Assembly: GCA_045595165.1 (NCBI GenBank)
Contig: JAZNZY010000022.1
Coordinates: 12,448-76,447, forward strand
Length of the DNA stretch: 64,000 nt
From: SFLA01 sp045595165
Lineage (GTDB): Bacteria; Bacillota; Clostridia; Oscillospirales; CAG-382
Reading direction: 5' to 3'
The notes below the pieces were generated by a model that made no database searches, had not been told where the DNA came from, and worked only from the letters and a program-made list of their open reading frames with translations. A program made the position numbers and the translations under genes. The first letter of the stretch is position 1. Each line of letters starts with the position of its first letter. Positions 24,437-31,890 of the stretch are shown here, one piece after another.

Positions 24437-25447
24437 ATGAAAATTCTGGGTATAGAAAGCTCCTGCGATGAAACTGCCGCTTCCGTGGTGGAGGACGGCA
24501 GACACGTGCTTTCAAATATAGTGGCATCTCAGGCGGAGGTTCACGCCCTTTACGGCGGTGTAGTTCCCGAAATAGCCTCCCGCGCCCATTGCGAAGCCCT
24601 TACGGGGGTAGTAAAGGAAGCGTTGGAAAAGGCGGAATGTACCCTTAACGATATTGATGCTATTGCGGTGACCTATGCCCCCGGTCTTATCGGTGCTTTG
24701 CTTACGGGACTTTCATTTGCAAAGGGGTTAAGCTATTCCTGCGGAAAGCCTCTTGTTCCCGTACATCACATAAGAGGACACGTTGCGGCAAATTATATTG
24801 CCCATCCCGACCTTAAGCCCCCGTTTATCGCATTGGTGGTTTCGGGCGGACATACCTCTCTTTTGAAGGTGGACGATTATACTTCATATAAGAGCATCGG
24901 ACAGACCAGAGATGACGCGGCGGGAGAGGCTTTTGACAAAGCCGCCCGTATGCTGGGATTACCTTATCCCGGCGGTGCGGCGATGGACAGATTGGCTTCC
25001 ATCGGCAACAAAAACGCTATGAAATTTACCATAAGCCACGTAGAAAACTGTCCTTATGATTTTTCCTTCTCCGGCTTAAAGACCGCTGTTATAAATCAGG
25101 TACACACTATGCAGCAAAAGGGAATAGAGCTTACGGATGAATTCAAAGCAGACCTTGCGGCATCCTTTACCGAAACTCTGGTAAAGAGCATATGTCTGCG
25201 TGTGGATGCATTGTATTCGCAGGTCGGCAATCTTCCTCTCGTTCTTGCAGGAGGCGTTGCCGCCAATTCACACCTGCGCGCAGGGCTTAAGGAATTGACC
25301 GACCGCAAGGGAGTTTCTCTGTATCTGCCGCCCCTTTCTCTGTGCGGAGATAACGCGGCGATGATCGCTTCTCAGGGCTATTTTGAGTACGTTTCGGGCT
25401 CTGTTGCGGACCTTGAACTTAACGCTTTTGCAACCAAAACCGTGTAA
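24437..25447 (+). CDS. tsaD: tRNA N6-adenosine threonylcarbamoyltransferase
   Basis: Protein of 336 aa (Kae1/Gcp family), normal length. It transfers the threonylcarbamoyl group to A37 of ANN-decoding tRNAs with TsaB and TsaE, neither of which is in the window. Visible motifs: GIESSCDETAASVVEDG at the N-terminus, VVPEIASRAH, APGLIGALL, the metal-binding HHIRGHVAANY, SGGHTSLL, KAARMLGLPYPGG and LAGGVAANSHLR. It ends the galU-dCMP deaminase-lipoprotein-rimI-tsaD unit. No terminator is evident right after it; instead the DnaA-box-like cluster begins 17 bp past the stop codon. Confidence 0.96.
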   Translation: MKILGIESSCDETAASVVEDGRHVLSNIVASQAEVHALYGGVVPEIASRAHCEALTGVVKEALEKAECTLNDIDAIAVTYAPGLIGALLTGLSFAKGLSYSCGKPLVPVHHIRGHVAANYIAHPDLKPPFIALVVSGGHTSLLKVDDYTSYKSIGQTRDDAAGEAFDKAARMLGLPYPGGAAMDRLASIGNKNAMKFTISHVENCPYDFSFSGLKTAVINQVHTMQQKGIELTDEFKADLAASFTETLVKSICLRVDALYSQVGNLPLVLAGGVAANSHLRAGLKELTDRKGVSLYLPPLSLCGDNAAMIASQGYFEYVSGSVADLELNAFATKTV

Positions 25448-25463
25448 TGTATTATACATAATG

Positions 25464-25590
25464 TTTTCCACAATTGGTGGAAAAGTATGTGGATTACCCA
25501 CATTAAAATGTTCTAAAACCTAAAAAATCCCCGAATTATCGTGTTGGCGCCCTTTAAAAATGTGGAAAACTATGTGGATAATGTGGATTT
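25464..25590. promoter_or_regulatory. Cluster of DnaA-box-like 9-mers after tsaD
   Basis: Within 127 bp there are one perfect DnaA box (TGTGGATAA, 25573-25581) and near matches TTTTCCACA (25464-25472), TGTGGATTA (25488-25496), TTACCCACA (25494-25502), TGTGGAAAA (25561-25569) and TGTGGATTT (25582-25590). TTTTCCAC / GTGGAAAA at 25464-25484 forms an inverted pair. An AT-rich stretch follows (25591-25640). dnaA and dnaN are not nearby, so a DnaA-binding regulatory or titration site is more likely than oriC itself. Confidence 0.6.
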
Positions 25591-25697
25591 CATAATTTTT
25601 ATTATGTAAATAAATAACGGGTTATGTAAACCTGTCCGTGCATAATCGGGGTGAATATTCACCGTATACAGTATAAAAATAACTACCCCAATAAAAA

Positions 25698-25719
25698 ACA
25701 CGTCCCAAACGGGACGTGT
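25698..25719 (-). terminator. Terminator of the DUF6062-like gene
   Basis: ACACGTCCC (25698-25706) pairs with GGGACGTGT (25711-25719) around AAAC. On the minus strand it is followed by TTTTTTAT, four bases beyond the stop codon at 25724. Confidence 0.88.
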
Positions 25720-25723
25720 AAAT

Positions 25724-26446
25724 TTAATTTTTCTTGCGCTTTACACCGTTGAAATTTTCGGTGGTGCCGCCCGTCAAAAAGCGGATTGAGCGCTCTACGG
25801 AATCCTTGCTGTTGCCCCAGGGCTGATCATCAAAGCGGTAATCGAACTTGCGGCAAAACCAGGATACGTCATCCTTCAAAGTGCCCAGATAACCTCTCAC
25901 CAGCTTGTCCGCATCCTCAAAAAGATTTGCGTAAACCTTTTTGGGAAGATTGGATGAAGCGTATGTCAGTAATCTGCGGTAGTGGGGAAGACATATAACG
26001 GATGCGGAATTGAATTTATTTCTGAAATCCTCTTCCGTGTGGTAAAGATATACCGCGGTTGCGATCATTTTGGAAAACTTCTCTTCTATACGGTCGCAAA
26101 CGTAACAGCTTTCTTCCAATTCACCTATGCGTTTTACGGGCTTAGCGGATGCATCCTTGGCAAGAAATCCTCCGGGAGCAAGTTCTTTTTTAAGAGTTTC
26201 AAGATGGCTTTCCAAGGTAAGTGCCATACCCAAGCGGTTTTTCATTGTAAACATACGGCGGTAGTGATTTCCGCAAAAGCCTTTTTCATTTGTCTTTTTG
26301 CGTATATCGGGCTCCATCATGGATGCGCCGAGAATAAGATCCAATTCCGTTTCCTCCAGCTCTTCGAACAGCATACAGAACGGACAGTTTCCCTCACATT
26401 TCTCAAATGCTTCGTTAACGGGAATGGTATATATATGTTCGTGCAA
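25724..26446 (-). CDS. Cys-rich cytoplasmic protein, DUF6062-like
   Basis: About 240 aa. It has four paired Cys/His clusters: CPFC near the N-terminus, GFCGNHYRRM, CYVCDRIEEK and CLPHYRRLL, suggesting two metal-binding sites, in a largely helical protein without signal or membrane helix. I recall this layout from the DUF6062 family of Firmicutes, whose function is unknown. GAGAGGTGAT precedes the start; the GTG at 26455 lies inside that site, so TTG 26446 is the likelier start. It has its own promoter and terminator and is divergent from the glycosylase gene. Confidence 0.7.
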   Translation of the reverse strand: MHEHIYTIPVNEAFEKCEGNCPFCMLFEELEETELDLILGASMMEPDIRKKTNEKGFCGNHYRRMFTMKNRLGMALTLESHLETLKKELAPGGFLAKDASAKPVKRIGELEESCYVCDRIEEKFSKMIATAVYLYHTEEDFRNKFNSASVICLPHYRRLLTYASSNLPKKVYANLFEDADKLVRGYLGTLKDDVSWFCRKFDYRFDDQPWGNSKDSVERSIRFLTGGTTENFNGVKRKKN

Positions 26447-26467
26447 AAGTATCACCTCTCAAAGTCT

Positions 26468-26496
26468 ATTATACATTAGCTTTTAAAGTTTTGCAA
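26468..26496 (-). promoter_or_regulatory. SigA-type promoter for the DUF6062-like gene
   Basis: Minus-strand TTGCAA (26496-26491) and TATAAT (26473-26468) with a 17-bp spacer, in the 65-bp gap to the divergent glycosylase gene. Confidence 0.78.
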
Positions 26497-26511
26497 TACA
26501 AAGGTTTTGTT

Positions 26512-27345
26512 ATGGATATAATTTTCGAAAATGATAAAGTAATAATAAAAAACCTGCCCCATTTTTCTTTGGATCAGACCTTTGATTGCGGTCAATGCTT
26601 TCGCTTTAACCGCGGTTCCGATGGAATCTGGCAGGGAGTAGCGTTTGGTAAGTATCTTTCCGGTTATACCGATGGAGAGGATACCGTTATCTTTTGCGGA
26701 AAAGAAGAGTATTTTGAGGTATGGGAAGGCTTTTTCGATTTAAAAAGAGATTATTCCCTTGTGTGCGCTTCCTTTTCCCACGATGCGCAGGTATCTGATG
26801 CATCGGAAATAGGAAAAGGTATACGAATTCTTAAGCAGGATAAATGGGAAACCCTTATTTCCTTTATAATTTCCCAAAATAACAATATTCCACGTATCAA
26901 AAAGATAATAGAAGCCTTGTGCGAATCCTTGGGCGACCCCTTGGGAAACGGATTGTATTCATTCCCCACGCCCGAAAAAATTCTTGCCGCAGGGGAAGAG
27001 GGGCTTGCTCCCATCAAAGCGGGCTTCCGTGTGAAATACATACTTGATGCGGCTCACCGCGTTCACAGCGGCGATATCGATCTTGAACACATAGCGTCCC
27101 TTTCTTACGAAGAGGCGGAAGCCGAGCTTATGAAGATAAAAGGCGTGGGCAAAAAGGTTGCATCCTGCGTGCTCCTTTTCGGCTATGGATTTTTGTCCGC
27201 TTTCCCCATAGACGTTTGGGTAAAACGGATATTGGAAAAATATTACGACGAATCCTTTGATCCTTCATCTCTGGGAGAATATGCGGGAATAGCCCAGCAA
27301 TATTTGTTTTACAGAGAAAGATTCGTTATATCAAACCAAAATTAA
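26512..27345 (+). CDS. 8-oxoguanine DNA glycosylase/AP lyase (OGG1-type)
   Basis: Protein of 277 aa in the HhH-GPD base-excision superfamily. The N-terminal OGG domain has FSLDQTFDCGQCFRF; the helix-hairpin-helix reads LMKIKGVGKKVASCVLLFG, with the catalytic Lys in the hairpin region, and the conserved Asp follows in AFPIDVWVKRIL. The ISFIISQNNNIPRIKKIIEALC block is typical of OGG1-like bacterial enzymes. It removes 8-oxoguanine opposite C and nicks the strand. Started at ATG 26512, after AAAGG; the TTG at 26491 lies in a promoter region. Single gene, divergent from DUF6062. Confidence 0.9.
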   Translation: MDIIFENDKVIIKNLPHFSLDQTFDCGQCFRFNRGSDGIWQGVAFGKYLSGYTDGEDTVIFCGKEEYFEVWEGFFDLKRDYSLVCASFSHDAQVSDASEIGKGIRILKQDKWETLISFIISQNNNIPRIKKIIEALCESLGDPLGNGLYSFPTPEKILAAGEEGLAPIKAGFRVKYILDAAHRVHSGDIDLEHIASLSYEEAEAELMKIKGVGKKVASCVLLFGYGFLSAFPIDVWVKRILEKYYDESFDPSSLGEYAGIAQQYLFYRERFVISNQN

Positions 27346-27346
27346 A

Positions 27347-27369
27347 GACCTGCCCTAAAAAGGCAGGTC
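27347..27369. terminator. Terminator between the convergent glycosylase and small peptide genes
   Basis: GACCTGCC (27347-27354) pairs with GGCAGGTC (27362-27369). The minus strand continues TTTAATTTT, the better T-tract, so it mainly serves the leftward small gene at 27406-27501. Confidence 0.7.
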
Positions 27370-27405
27370 CTTAACACCTCTGTCAGCAAGAGGCTTTCGC
27401 GGGGG

Positions 27406-27501
27406 TTAACCGCAGCAGCAACAGATGATGATCGCGATAAGAATAATGATCCAGCAGCAGTTACCGCCGTTGTTTCCAAAAAATTGATCAAAACAAGCCA
27501 T
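27406..27501 (-). CDS. 31-residue Cys-rich membrane peptide
   Basis: The sequence MACFDQFFGNNGGNCCW is followed by a solid Ile/Leu/Ala helix (IIILIAIII) and CCCCG. The ATG at 27501 has AGGGAGG seven bases upstream, and a terminator follows, so it looks like a real gene despite its size. Short Gly/Asn-rich peptides with an Ile-rich helix and a Cys cluster are scattered through Clostridia, some like YjcZ-type sporulation peptides; that link is recollection, not proof. It would sit in the membrane, with cysteines near both faces. A CATACTAT motif upstream (27531-27538 on the minus strand) might be a sporulation-sigma -10. Confidence 0.65.
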   Translation of the reverse strand: MACFDQFFGNNGGNCCWIIILIAIIICCCCG

Positions 27502-27604
27502 CGGGCATCCTCCCTTCCTATTTGCATAGTATGTGTTATTTTGAAAATGTGTTACCCGGCTTTTTGCCGTCCTATATTACAGTTGTATGCGAGGTAGTTA
27601 AAAA

Positions 27605-28165
27605 ATGATAATTCTTGCTTCGAAATCTCCCAGACGAAGAGAAATACTTGATACTCTGGAATTTGAATACCGTTGTGTCCCTGCGGAAACCGATGAAACT
27701 CCCGTGGAGGGAATGTCCCCGGCGGATACAGTTATGCTGTTTTCGGAGCGCAAGGCGTTCGCTGTAAAGGATGAAGCCGAATACGGCGATATAGTTTTGG
27801 GAATGGATACTATGGTGTGCGTCGACGGGGAGCTTTTGGGTAAGCCCAAGGACGAAGAGGATGCTTTCCGTATGCTTAAAATGTTAAGCGGCAGAAAACA
27901 CAACGTTATTACGGGATATACGGTTATTTGCGGCAATAAATGGGAAAGCGGATGTGTTTCCACGGACGTGTATTTCCGCCCACTTACCGATTCCGAAATA
28001 CGTTGGTATATCTCCACGAAAGAGCCGATGGATAAAGCAGGCAGTTACGGTATCCAGGGCAAGGGAAGCCTTTTTGTTGAAGCTGTGGAGGGAGATTTCT
28101 TTTCGGTTATCGGATTTCCTGTGTGCACCGTGTTCAATGTTATCAAAAAGTTGAAAAAGCGTTAA
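27605..28165 (+). CDS. maf: Maf-family nucleotide pyrophosphatase
   Basis: Protein of 186 aa that hydrolyses dTTP/UTP or modified nucleotides to monophosphates in the cytoplasm. The Maf signature ILASKSPRRREIL starts at residue 3; ADTVMLFSERKAFAV, the catalytic-site ASP-containing VLGMDTMV, GKPKDEEDAFRMLKMLSGRKHNVITG and the C-terminal DKAGSYGIQGKGSLFVE and FFSVIGFPV are all present. ATG 27605 follows GAGGT. It is directly upstream of the phosphodiester glycosidase gene, which has its own promoter. Full family length. Confidence 0.94.
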   Translation: MIILASKSPRRREILDTLEFEYRCVPAETDETPVEGMSPADTVMLFSERKAFAVKDEAEYGDIVLGMDTMVCVDGELLGKPKDEEDAFRMLKMLSGRKHNVITGYTVICGNKWESGCVSTDVYFRPLTDSEIRWYISTKEPMDKAGSYGIQGKGSLFVEAVEGDFFSVIGFPVCTVFNVIKKLKKR

Positions 28166-28183
28166 CAAATATTACGTTGGTAA

Positions 28184-28212
28184 TTGACTTTACTGTAAAA
28201 ACTGTGTATAAT
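28184..28212 (+). promoter_or_regulatory. SigA-type promoter for the phosphodiester glycosidase gene
   Basis: TTGACT (28184-28189) and TATAAT (28207-28212) with a 17-bp spacer; AAGGAG follows at 28232-28237 and ATG at 28248. Confidence 0.85.
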
Positions 28213-28247
28213 TGATATGAAATTTCAATATAAGGAGACGACATTTT

Positions 28248-30971
28248 ATGAAATTCACCAAAAACGCAGTAGCGCTTCTTTTGGCGCTTGTTATGGTCGG
28301 CTCTATGGCATCCGTTCTGGCTTTTGCAGGCTACGGCTTGGAAGCTACTTCGGAAGCATACGAGGTAGACGATAATGTTTTCCACACCGGCTATGAGATC
28401 ACCAGCGGTGAAAACGGCAACACCGTTACCGCGCAGGCTCTTGAGTTTGACCCTGCAGACGGCTACGTTCCCGTTGTATTCGCTGCAAACGCAGGTTGGA
28501 CTTCCCAGCTTCACAATAGTACAAAACTTAATGGACACTTTGACAGGGCTTCCATTGAGCGTTGGGGATATGAGCCCGTTGCTGCTATCAACGGTTCTTT
28601 CTTCAGCCTTGCCAACGGTTTCCTTAACGCTATCAATATTACTGACGGCAGAATTACCTGCGCTCACGTTGGTTATACCGGCGAATTGGTAACCTTTGAC
28701 AGCAAGGGTGCTATGCAGGTCGTTAAGAGCAGCCTTGATTATAAGCTTTATGCTGACGGTAACGAGCTTAAGAATGCTCTTACATATATCAATAAAGTAG
28801 ACGGCGGCACCGCAAACGATAAGGTTTATTACTGGGATTCCGCTTGCGGCACCATCTCCGATTCCGCCGAATATGAAAAAGGCGTTGAAGTACTTTGTAA
28901 TAAAGTATTGGGCACCGAGCTTTCCGTCGGCGGCACCCTGGTAGGTGAGGTTGTTTCCGTAGGTACGGATACTTACGGTACCGGCATCGGCACTAATCAG
29001 TTTGTTCTTTACTGCAAAAACGGTTCTCCTTTTGCAGAATCTCTTAAGAATCTTAAAGCAGGCTCCGAAGTGCAGATAACCGTTAACGAATCTATCGAAG
29101 AATCCAGAGAAGTTATGGAAAACTGCTCTTCCGCTATCGAAAATATCGGTTGGCTGGTAAAGGACGGCGTTGACCAGACTCAGATTCAGAGCACTATCGG
29201 TACTCACTCCGTTACCACTCAGGCACGTTGGACCGCATTCGGCACCAAGCCCGATGGATCTTACGTATTCTTCACCACCGAGGGTGGCTCTACCGGCGCA
29301 GACGGCTCTGTAACTCTCCGCGACGTTGCAAAGGCAATGATGGAACTTGGCTGCAATAATGTTATCCGTATGGACGGCGGCGGATCTTCTGCTATGTACC
29401 TTGCAGATGCAGGCAACGGCGAGCCCGGCTACGTTCAGTATTCTTCCCGTTCTGTTTCCGACTGTATACTGGTAGTTAAGGTTGCTTCCATGCTTCCTTC
29501 CGAAGAGCTTGTAGCAGCACTTGATGCGGCTATAGCAAAGGGCGAAGAAGCAGAAGAATCCGCAAACATCACTCTCGCTCTTGAGGCTGCAAAGGCTGTC
29601 CGCGCAGACGAAAGATCCACCGAAGGCGACTACAAGCGCGCTATAATGAAGATCTCTGCTGCACTTGCAGGCAAGCAGGAGCTTCAGGCTCTTGTTGCAA
29701 AGGCAGCAAACGTTAAATTTACCGAATACTCTCAGTTCGTTCTTGATCACCTCCGCGCTGCATACGACGTAGCAAGCTCTGTTATAGCAAATAAAGAAGC
29801 TACCGCAGACGAGATCAAGAATGCATACAATGAACTTCTGTACTGGTATTCTCTTTCCGGCGACCAGTCTGTAAACATTGCATACGGAAAGGATTACACC
29901 ACGTCTCAGCTGTTCCAACAGGGCGGTGCAGCATCCGGTTGGGGTTGGGATGAAAATGCACCTATTTCTTATCCCGATGAATACGGCAAATCTCTTACCG
30001 ATGGCGTTATCGCCGATTCCGGGGCTGCTTATTCTGACGTAGCTTGGGTAGGCTTTAATCACAACACTCCTGACTATAAAGAAAACGGATATAGCTGGAT
30101 CACAGTTGATCTTGGCTCTGTTCAGGCTATAAACAAGGCTGTTCTTCACGTTGGTACTGTTGCTCTCGGCAGCGGTATCAGTGCTGACGGTCTGAAGGTT
30201 GAATTCTTTGTTTCCGACGATGAACAGAACTGGACTTCTATCGGCTCTGCAACTGCTGAAAATATTGCCACTTCCTCTGTTGAAGCTGTTGCTGTTACCG
30301 CAAATGCATCCGGACGTTATGTTCAGGCTCGTTTTACACGCAGTGGTTGGATGTTCGTATCCGAGCTTGAAGTGTGTGTCGATTTAGAGGCTATCGACGA
30401 AGGCTTGTATCTTACCGCATTCAACAAATCCATTCTTGCAGACGAAACATCTATCTTCACCTCCGGCACCATTACCGCAGCATCTCACAACCCCAAGTGG
30501 ACTCAGAACATCTGGCTTGAGTGGAACGAAACGCTTGAAGCATACGTTGTAACCAAGAATGTTTTTGCAAACGGTTCCTTCAGCGATTACACCCTTAAGG
30601 AAGGCGAGATCATCATCGCTGTTCACCACGATTCCAATGTTGCTGTTATGAACCAGAACCTTGCAAAAGCTGCAAAGGTTGGCGATATTTTGGTGCTTAA
30701 CGGTATTGACATTGAAAATCTCACCACCGATATCGGCGCATATTTCTATTTCGCACCCGGTTATTATCCCGGCGATGTTGATATGGACGGAGCGATCACC
30801 GCAACCGATTATTTTATAATCAGACGTGCAGTTCTCGGTATGATCGATCTTGATGATTATCAGACAGATCTTGCAGACGTAAACGGTAACGGCAAGATCG
30901 ATGCAAGAGATTATTATCTCGTTAAGCGTGCTTTCCTTTCCGAAGATAATTCCATTCTCGGTTGGAAATAA
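28248..30971 (+). CDS. Secreted phosphodiester glycosidase (NAGPA-like) with discoidin, unnamed module and dockerin
   Basis: Protein of 907 aa. Signal peptide about 1-26. Residues about 60-410 form a phosphodiester glycosidase (NAGPA) domain: GYEPVAAINGSFFSL, then RWTAFGTKPDGSYVFFTTEGG and NVIRMDGGGSSAMYL near its end, typical of uncovering-enzyme relatives. A helical region (about 415-540) leads to a discoidin domain (about 545-700, ending GWMFVSELEV), the module shared with the 20323 protein (about 720-840; EGEIIIAVHHDSN, VGDILVLNGID), and two dockerin repeats (DVDMDGAITATDYFIIRR, DVNGNGKIDARDYYLVKR). It probably cleaves sugar-1-phosphodiesters in wall or host glycans outside the cell. Codon bias suggests high expression. 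Confidence 0.85.
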   Translation: MKFTKNAVALLLALVMVGSMASVLAFAGYGLEATSEAYEVDDNVFHTGYEITSGENGNTVTAQALEFDPADGYVPVVFAANAGWTSQLHNSTKLNGHFDRASIERWGYEPVAAINGSFFSLANGFLNAINITDGRITCAHVGYTGELVTFDSKGAMQVVKSSLDYKLYADGNELKNALTYINKVDGGTANDKVYYWDSACGTISDSAEYEKGVEVLCNKVLGTELSVGGTLVGEVVSVGTDTYGTGIGTNQFVLYCKNGSPFAESLKNLKAGSEVQITVNESIEESREVMENCSSAIENIGWLVKDGVDQTQIQSTIGTHSVTTQARWTAFGTKPDGSYVFFTTEGGSTGADGSVTLRDVAKAMMELGCNNVIRMDGGGSSAMYLADAGNGEPGYVQYSSRSVSDCILVVKVASMLPSEELVAALDAAIAKGEEAEESANITLALEAAKAVRADERSTEGDYKRAIMKISAALAGKQELQALVAKAANVKFTEYSQFVLDHLRAAYDVASSVIANKEATADEIKNAYNELLYWYSLSGDQSVNIAYGKDYTTSQLFQQGGAASGWGWDENAPISYPDEYGKSLTDGVIADSGAAYSDVAWVGFNHNTPDYKENGYSWITVDLGSVQAINKAVLHVGTVALGSGISADGLKVEFFVSDDEQNWTSIGSATAENIATSSVEAVAVTANASGRYVQARFTRSGWMFVSELEVCVDLEAIDEGLYLTAFNKSILADETSIFTSGTITAASHNPKWTQNIWLEWNETLEAYVVTKNVFANGSFSDYTLKEGEIIIAVHHDSNVAVMNQNLAKAAKVGDILVLNGIDIENLTTDIGAYFYFAPGYYPGDVDMDGAITATDYFIIRRAVLGMIDLDDYQTDLADVNGNGKIDARDYYLVKRAFLSEDNSILGWK

Positions 30972-30990
30972 GAAATAAACCTATAATTTT

Positions 30991-31019
30991 ACCGCGCCCA
31001 TCAGGGTGCGGTATTTTTT
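30991..31019 (+). terminator. Terminator after the phosphodiester glycosidase gene
   Basis: ACCGC-G-CCC (30991-30999) pairs with GGG-T-GCGGT (31004-31012) and is followed by ATTTTTT, 20 bp after the stop codon. Confidence 0.85.
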
Positions 31020-31061
31020 CATTTTGCTTTCCGTATAATTACGGGAGGTGATAAATACAAA

Positions 31062-31757
31062 ATGCTTTCCGCAGTTGCTTTTTTCTTTTCCCGTATCGTA
31101 TGTATGTTTTTGCGCGTATCCGGCGGTAATAATTTTCCCCCGCCCTTAAGCGCGAAGGAAGAAAAATACTATTTTTCTTTGGCAAGAAAAGGGGATATGT
31201 CTGCACGTAATACATTGATCGAGCACAATCTCCGTCTTGTCGCACATATTGTTAAAAAATACTATTCGTCCTATCCCGATCAGGATGATCTGGTTTCTAT
31301 CGGTACCATTGGGCTGATAAAGGCTATAGACACCTTTGATATCAAAAACGGCACCCGCTTTGCCACTTATGCGGGGAAGTGTTTGCAGAATGAAATACTT
31401 ATGTATTTTCGTTCCCGCAAAAAGCTTTCCTGCGAGGTGAGTATCGAAGAACCGGTAGATGTGGATAAAGACGGAAATCCTCTCACGTATATGGATATAA
31501 TCAGCACGGATGAGGATATGGTGGATGAGATAGATACCCGTATCCGTTCCTCGGCGGCATACAAAGCGATCAATACCGTGCTTACTCCCAGAGAGCGTAC
31601 CATAATCCTTCTCCGTTACGGTCTTACCGAGGAGGGCAAGGTATATCCTCAACGTGAAGTGGCGGAGAAAATGGGCATATCCCGTTCATACGTTTCACGC
31701 CTTGAAAAGGGTGCTTTGGAAAAGCTGTGCGGCTATATGGAAAAACGCAGACTTTAA
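31062..31757 (+). CDS. sigK: Mother-cell sporulation sigma factor SigK (pro-sigma K)
   Basis: Protein of 231 aa, a sigma-70 family member. The first 28 or so residues are hydrophobic (LSAVAFFFSRIVCMFLRVSGG), the pro-sequence removed by SpoIVFB-type proteolysis, followed by NNFPPPLSAKEE as in SigK. Region 2 shows NLRLVAHIVKKYY, DLVSIGTIGLIKAIDTFD and TRFATYAGKCLQNEILMYFR; region 4.2 has LTPRERTIILLRYGL and QREVAEKMGISRSYVSRLEKGALEKL. The frame is continuous, so no skin-type insertion is present. ATG 31062 follows GGGAGGTG. A CGTATAAT box about 26 bp upstream may be a SigE -10. SigK drives late cortex and coat genes. Confidence 0.92.
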   Translation: MLSAVAFFFSRIVCMFLRVSGGNNFPPPLSAKEEKYYFSLARKGDMSARNTLIEHNLRLVAHIVKKYYSSYPDQDDLVSIGTIGLIKAIDTFDIKNGTRFATYAGKCLQNEILMYFRSRKKLSCEVSIEEPVDVDKDGNPLTYMDIISTDEDMVDEIDTRIRSSAAYKAINTVLTPRERTIILLRYGLTEEGKVYPQREVAEKMGISRSYVSRLEKGALEKLCGYMEKRRL

Positions 31758-31789
31758 TTATTTTTAACCAAACGGATTTCAAAAAACGC

Positions 31790-31818
31790 TTGAAAAGACG
31801 GTGTTTGTATAGTATAAT
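31790..31818 (+). promoter_or_regulatory. SigA-type promoter for the solute-binding protein unit
   Basis: TTGAAA (31790-31795) and TATAAT (31813-31818) with a 17-bp spacer, 73 bp before ATG 31891. Confidence 0.8.
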
Positions 31819-31890
31819 CAAATTAAGAGTGAAAACATCAAAAATTTCATCTTTGAATATGATTCTTTGGCAAATGAAAGGACGTTACAT

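Noticed and set aside
25448..25723. Chromosomal origin oriC
   Set aside because: DnaA boxes and AT-rich DNA are present, but dnaA, dnaN, rpmH and other usual origin genes are absent, so I call it a DnaA-box cluster only.
28143..30149. 668-codon open frame on the minus strand opposite the phosphodiester glycosidase gene
   Set aside because: Shadow of a highly biased gene; no ribosome site, no recognisable domain.
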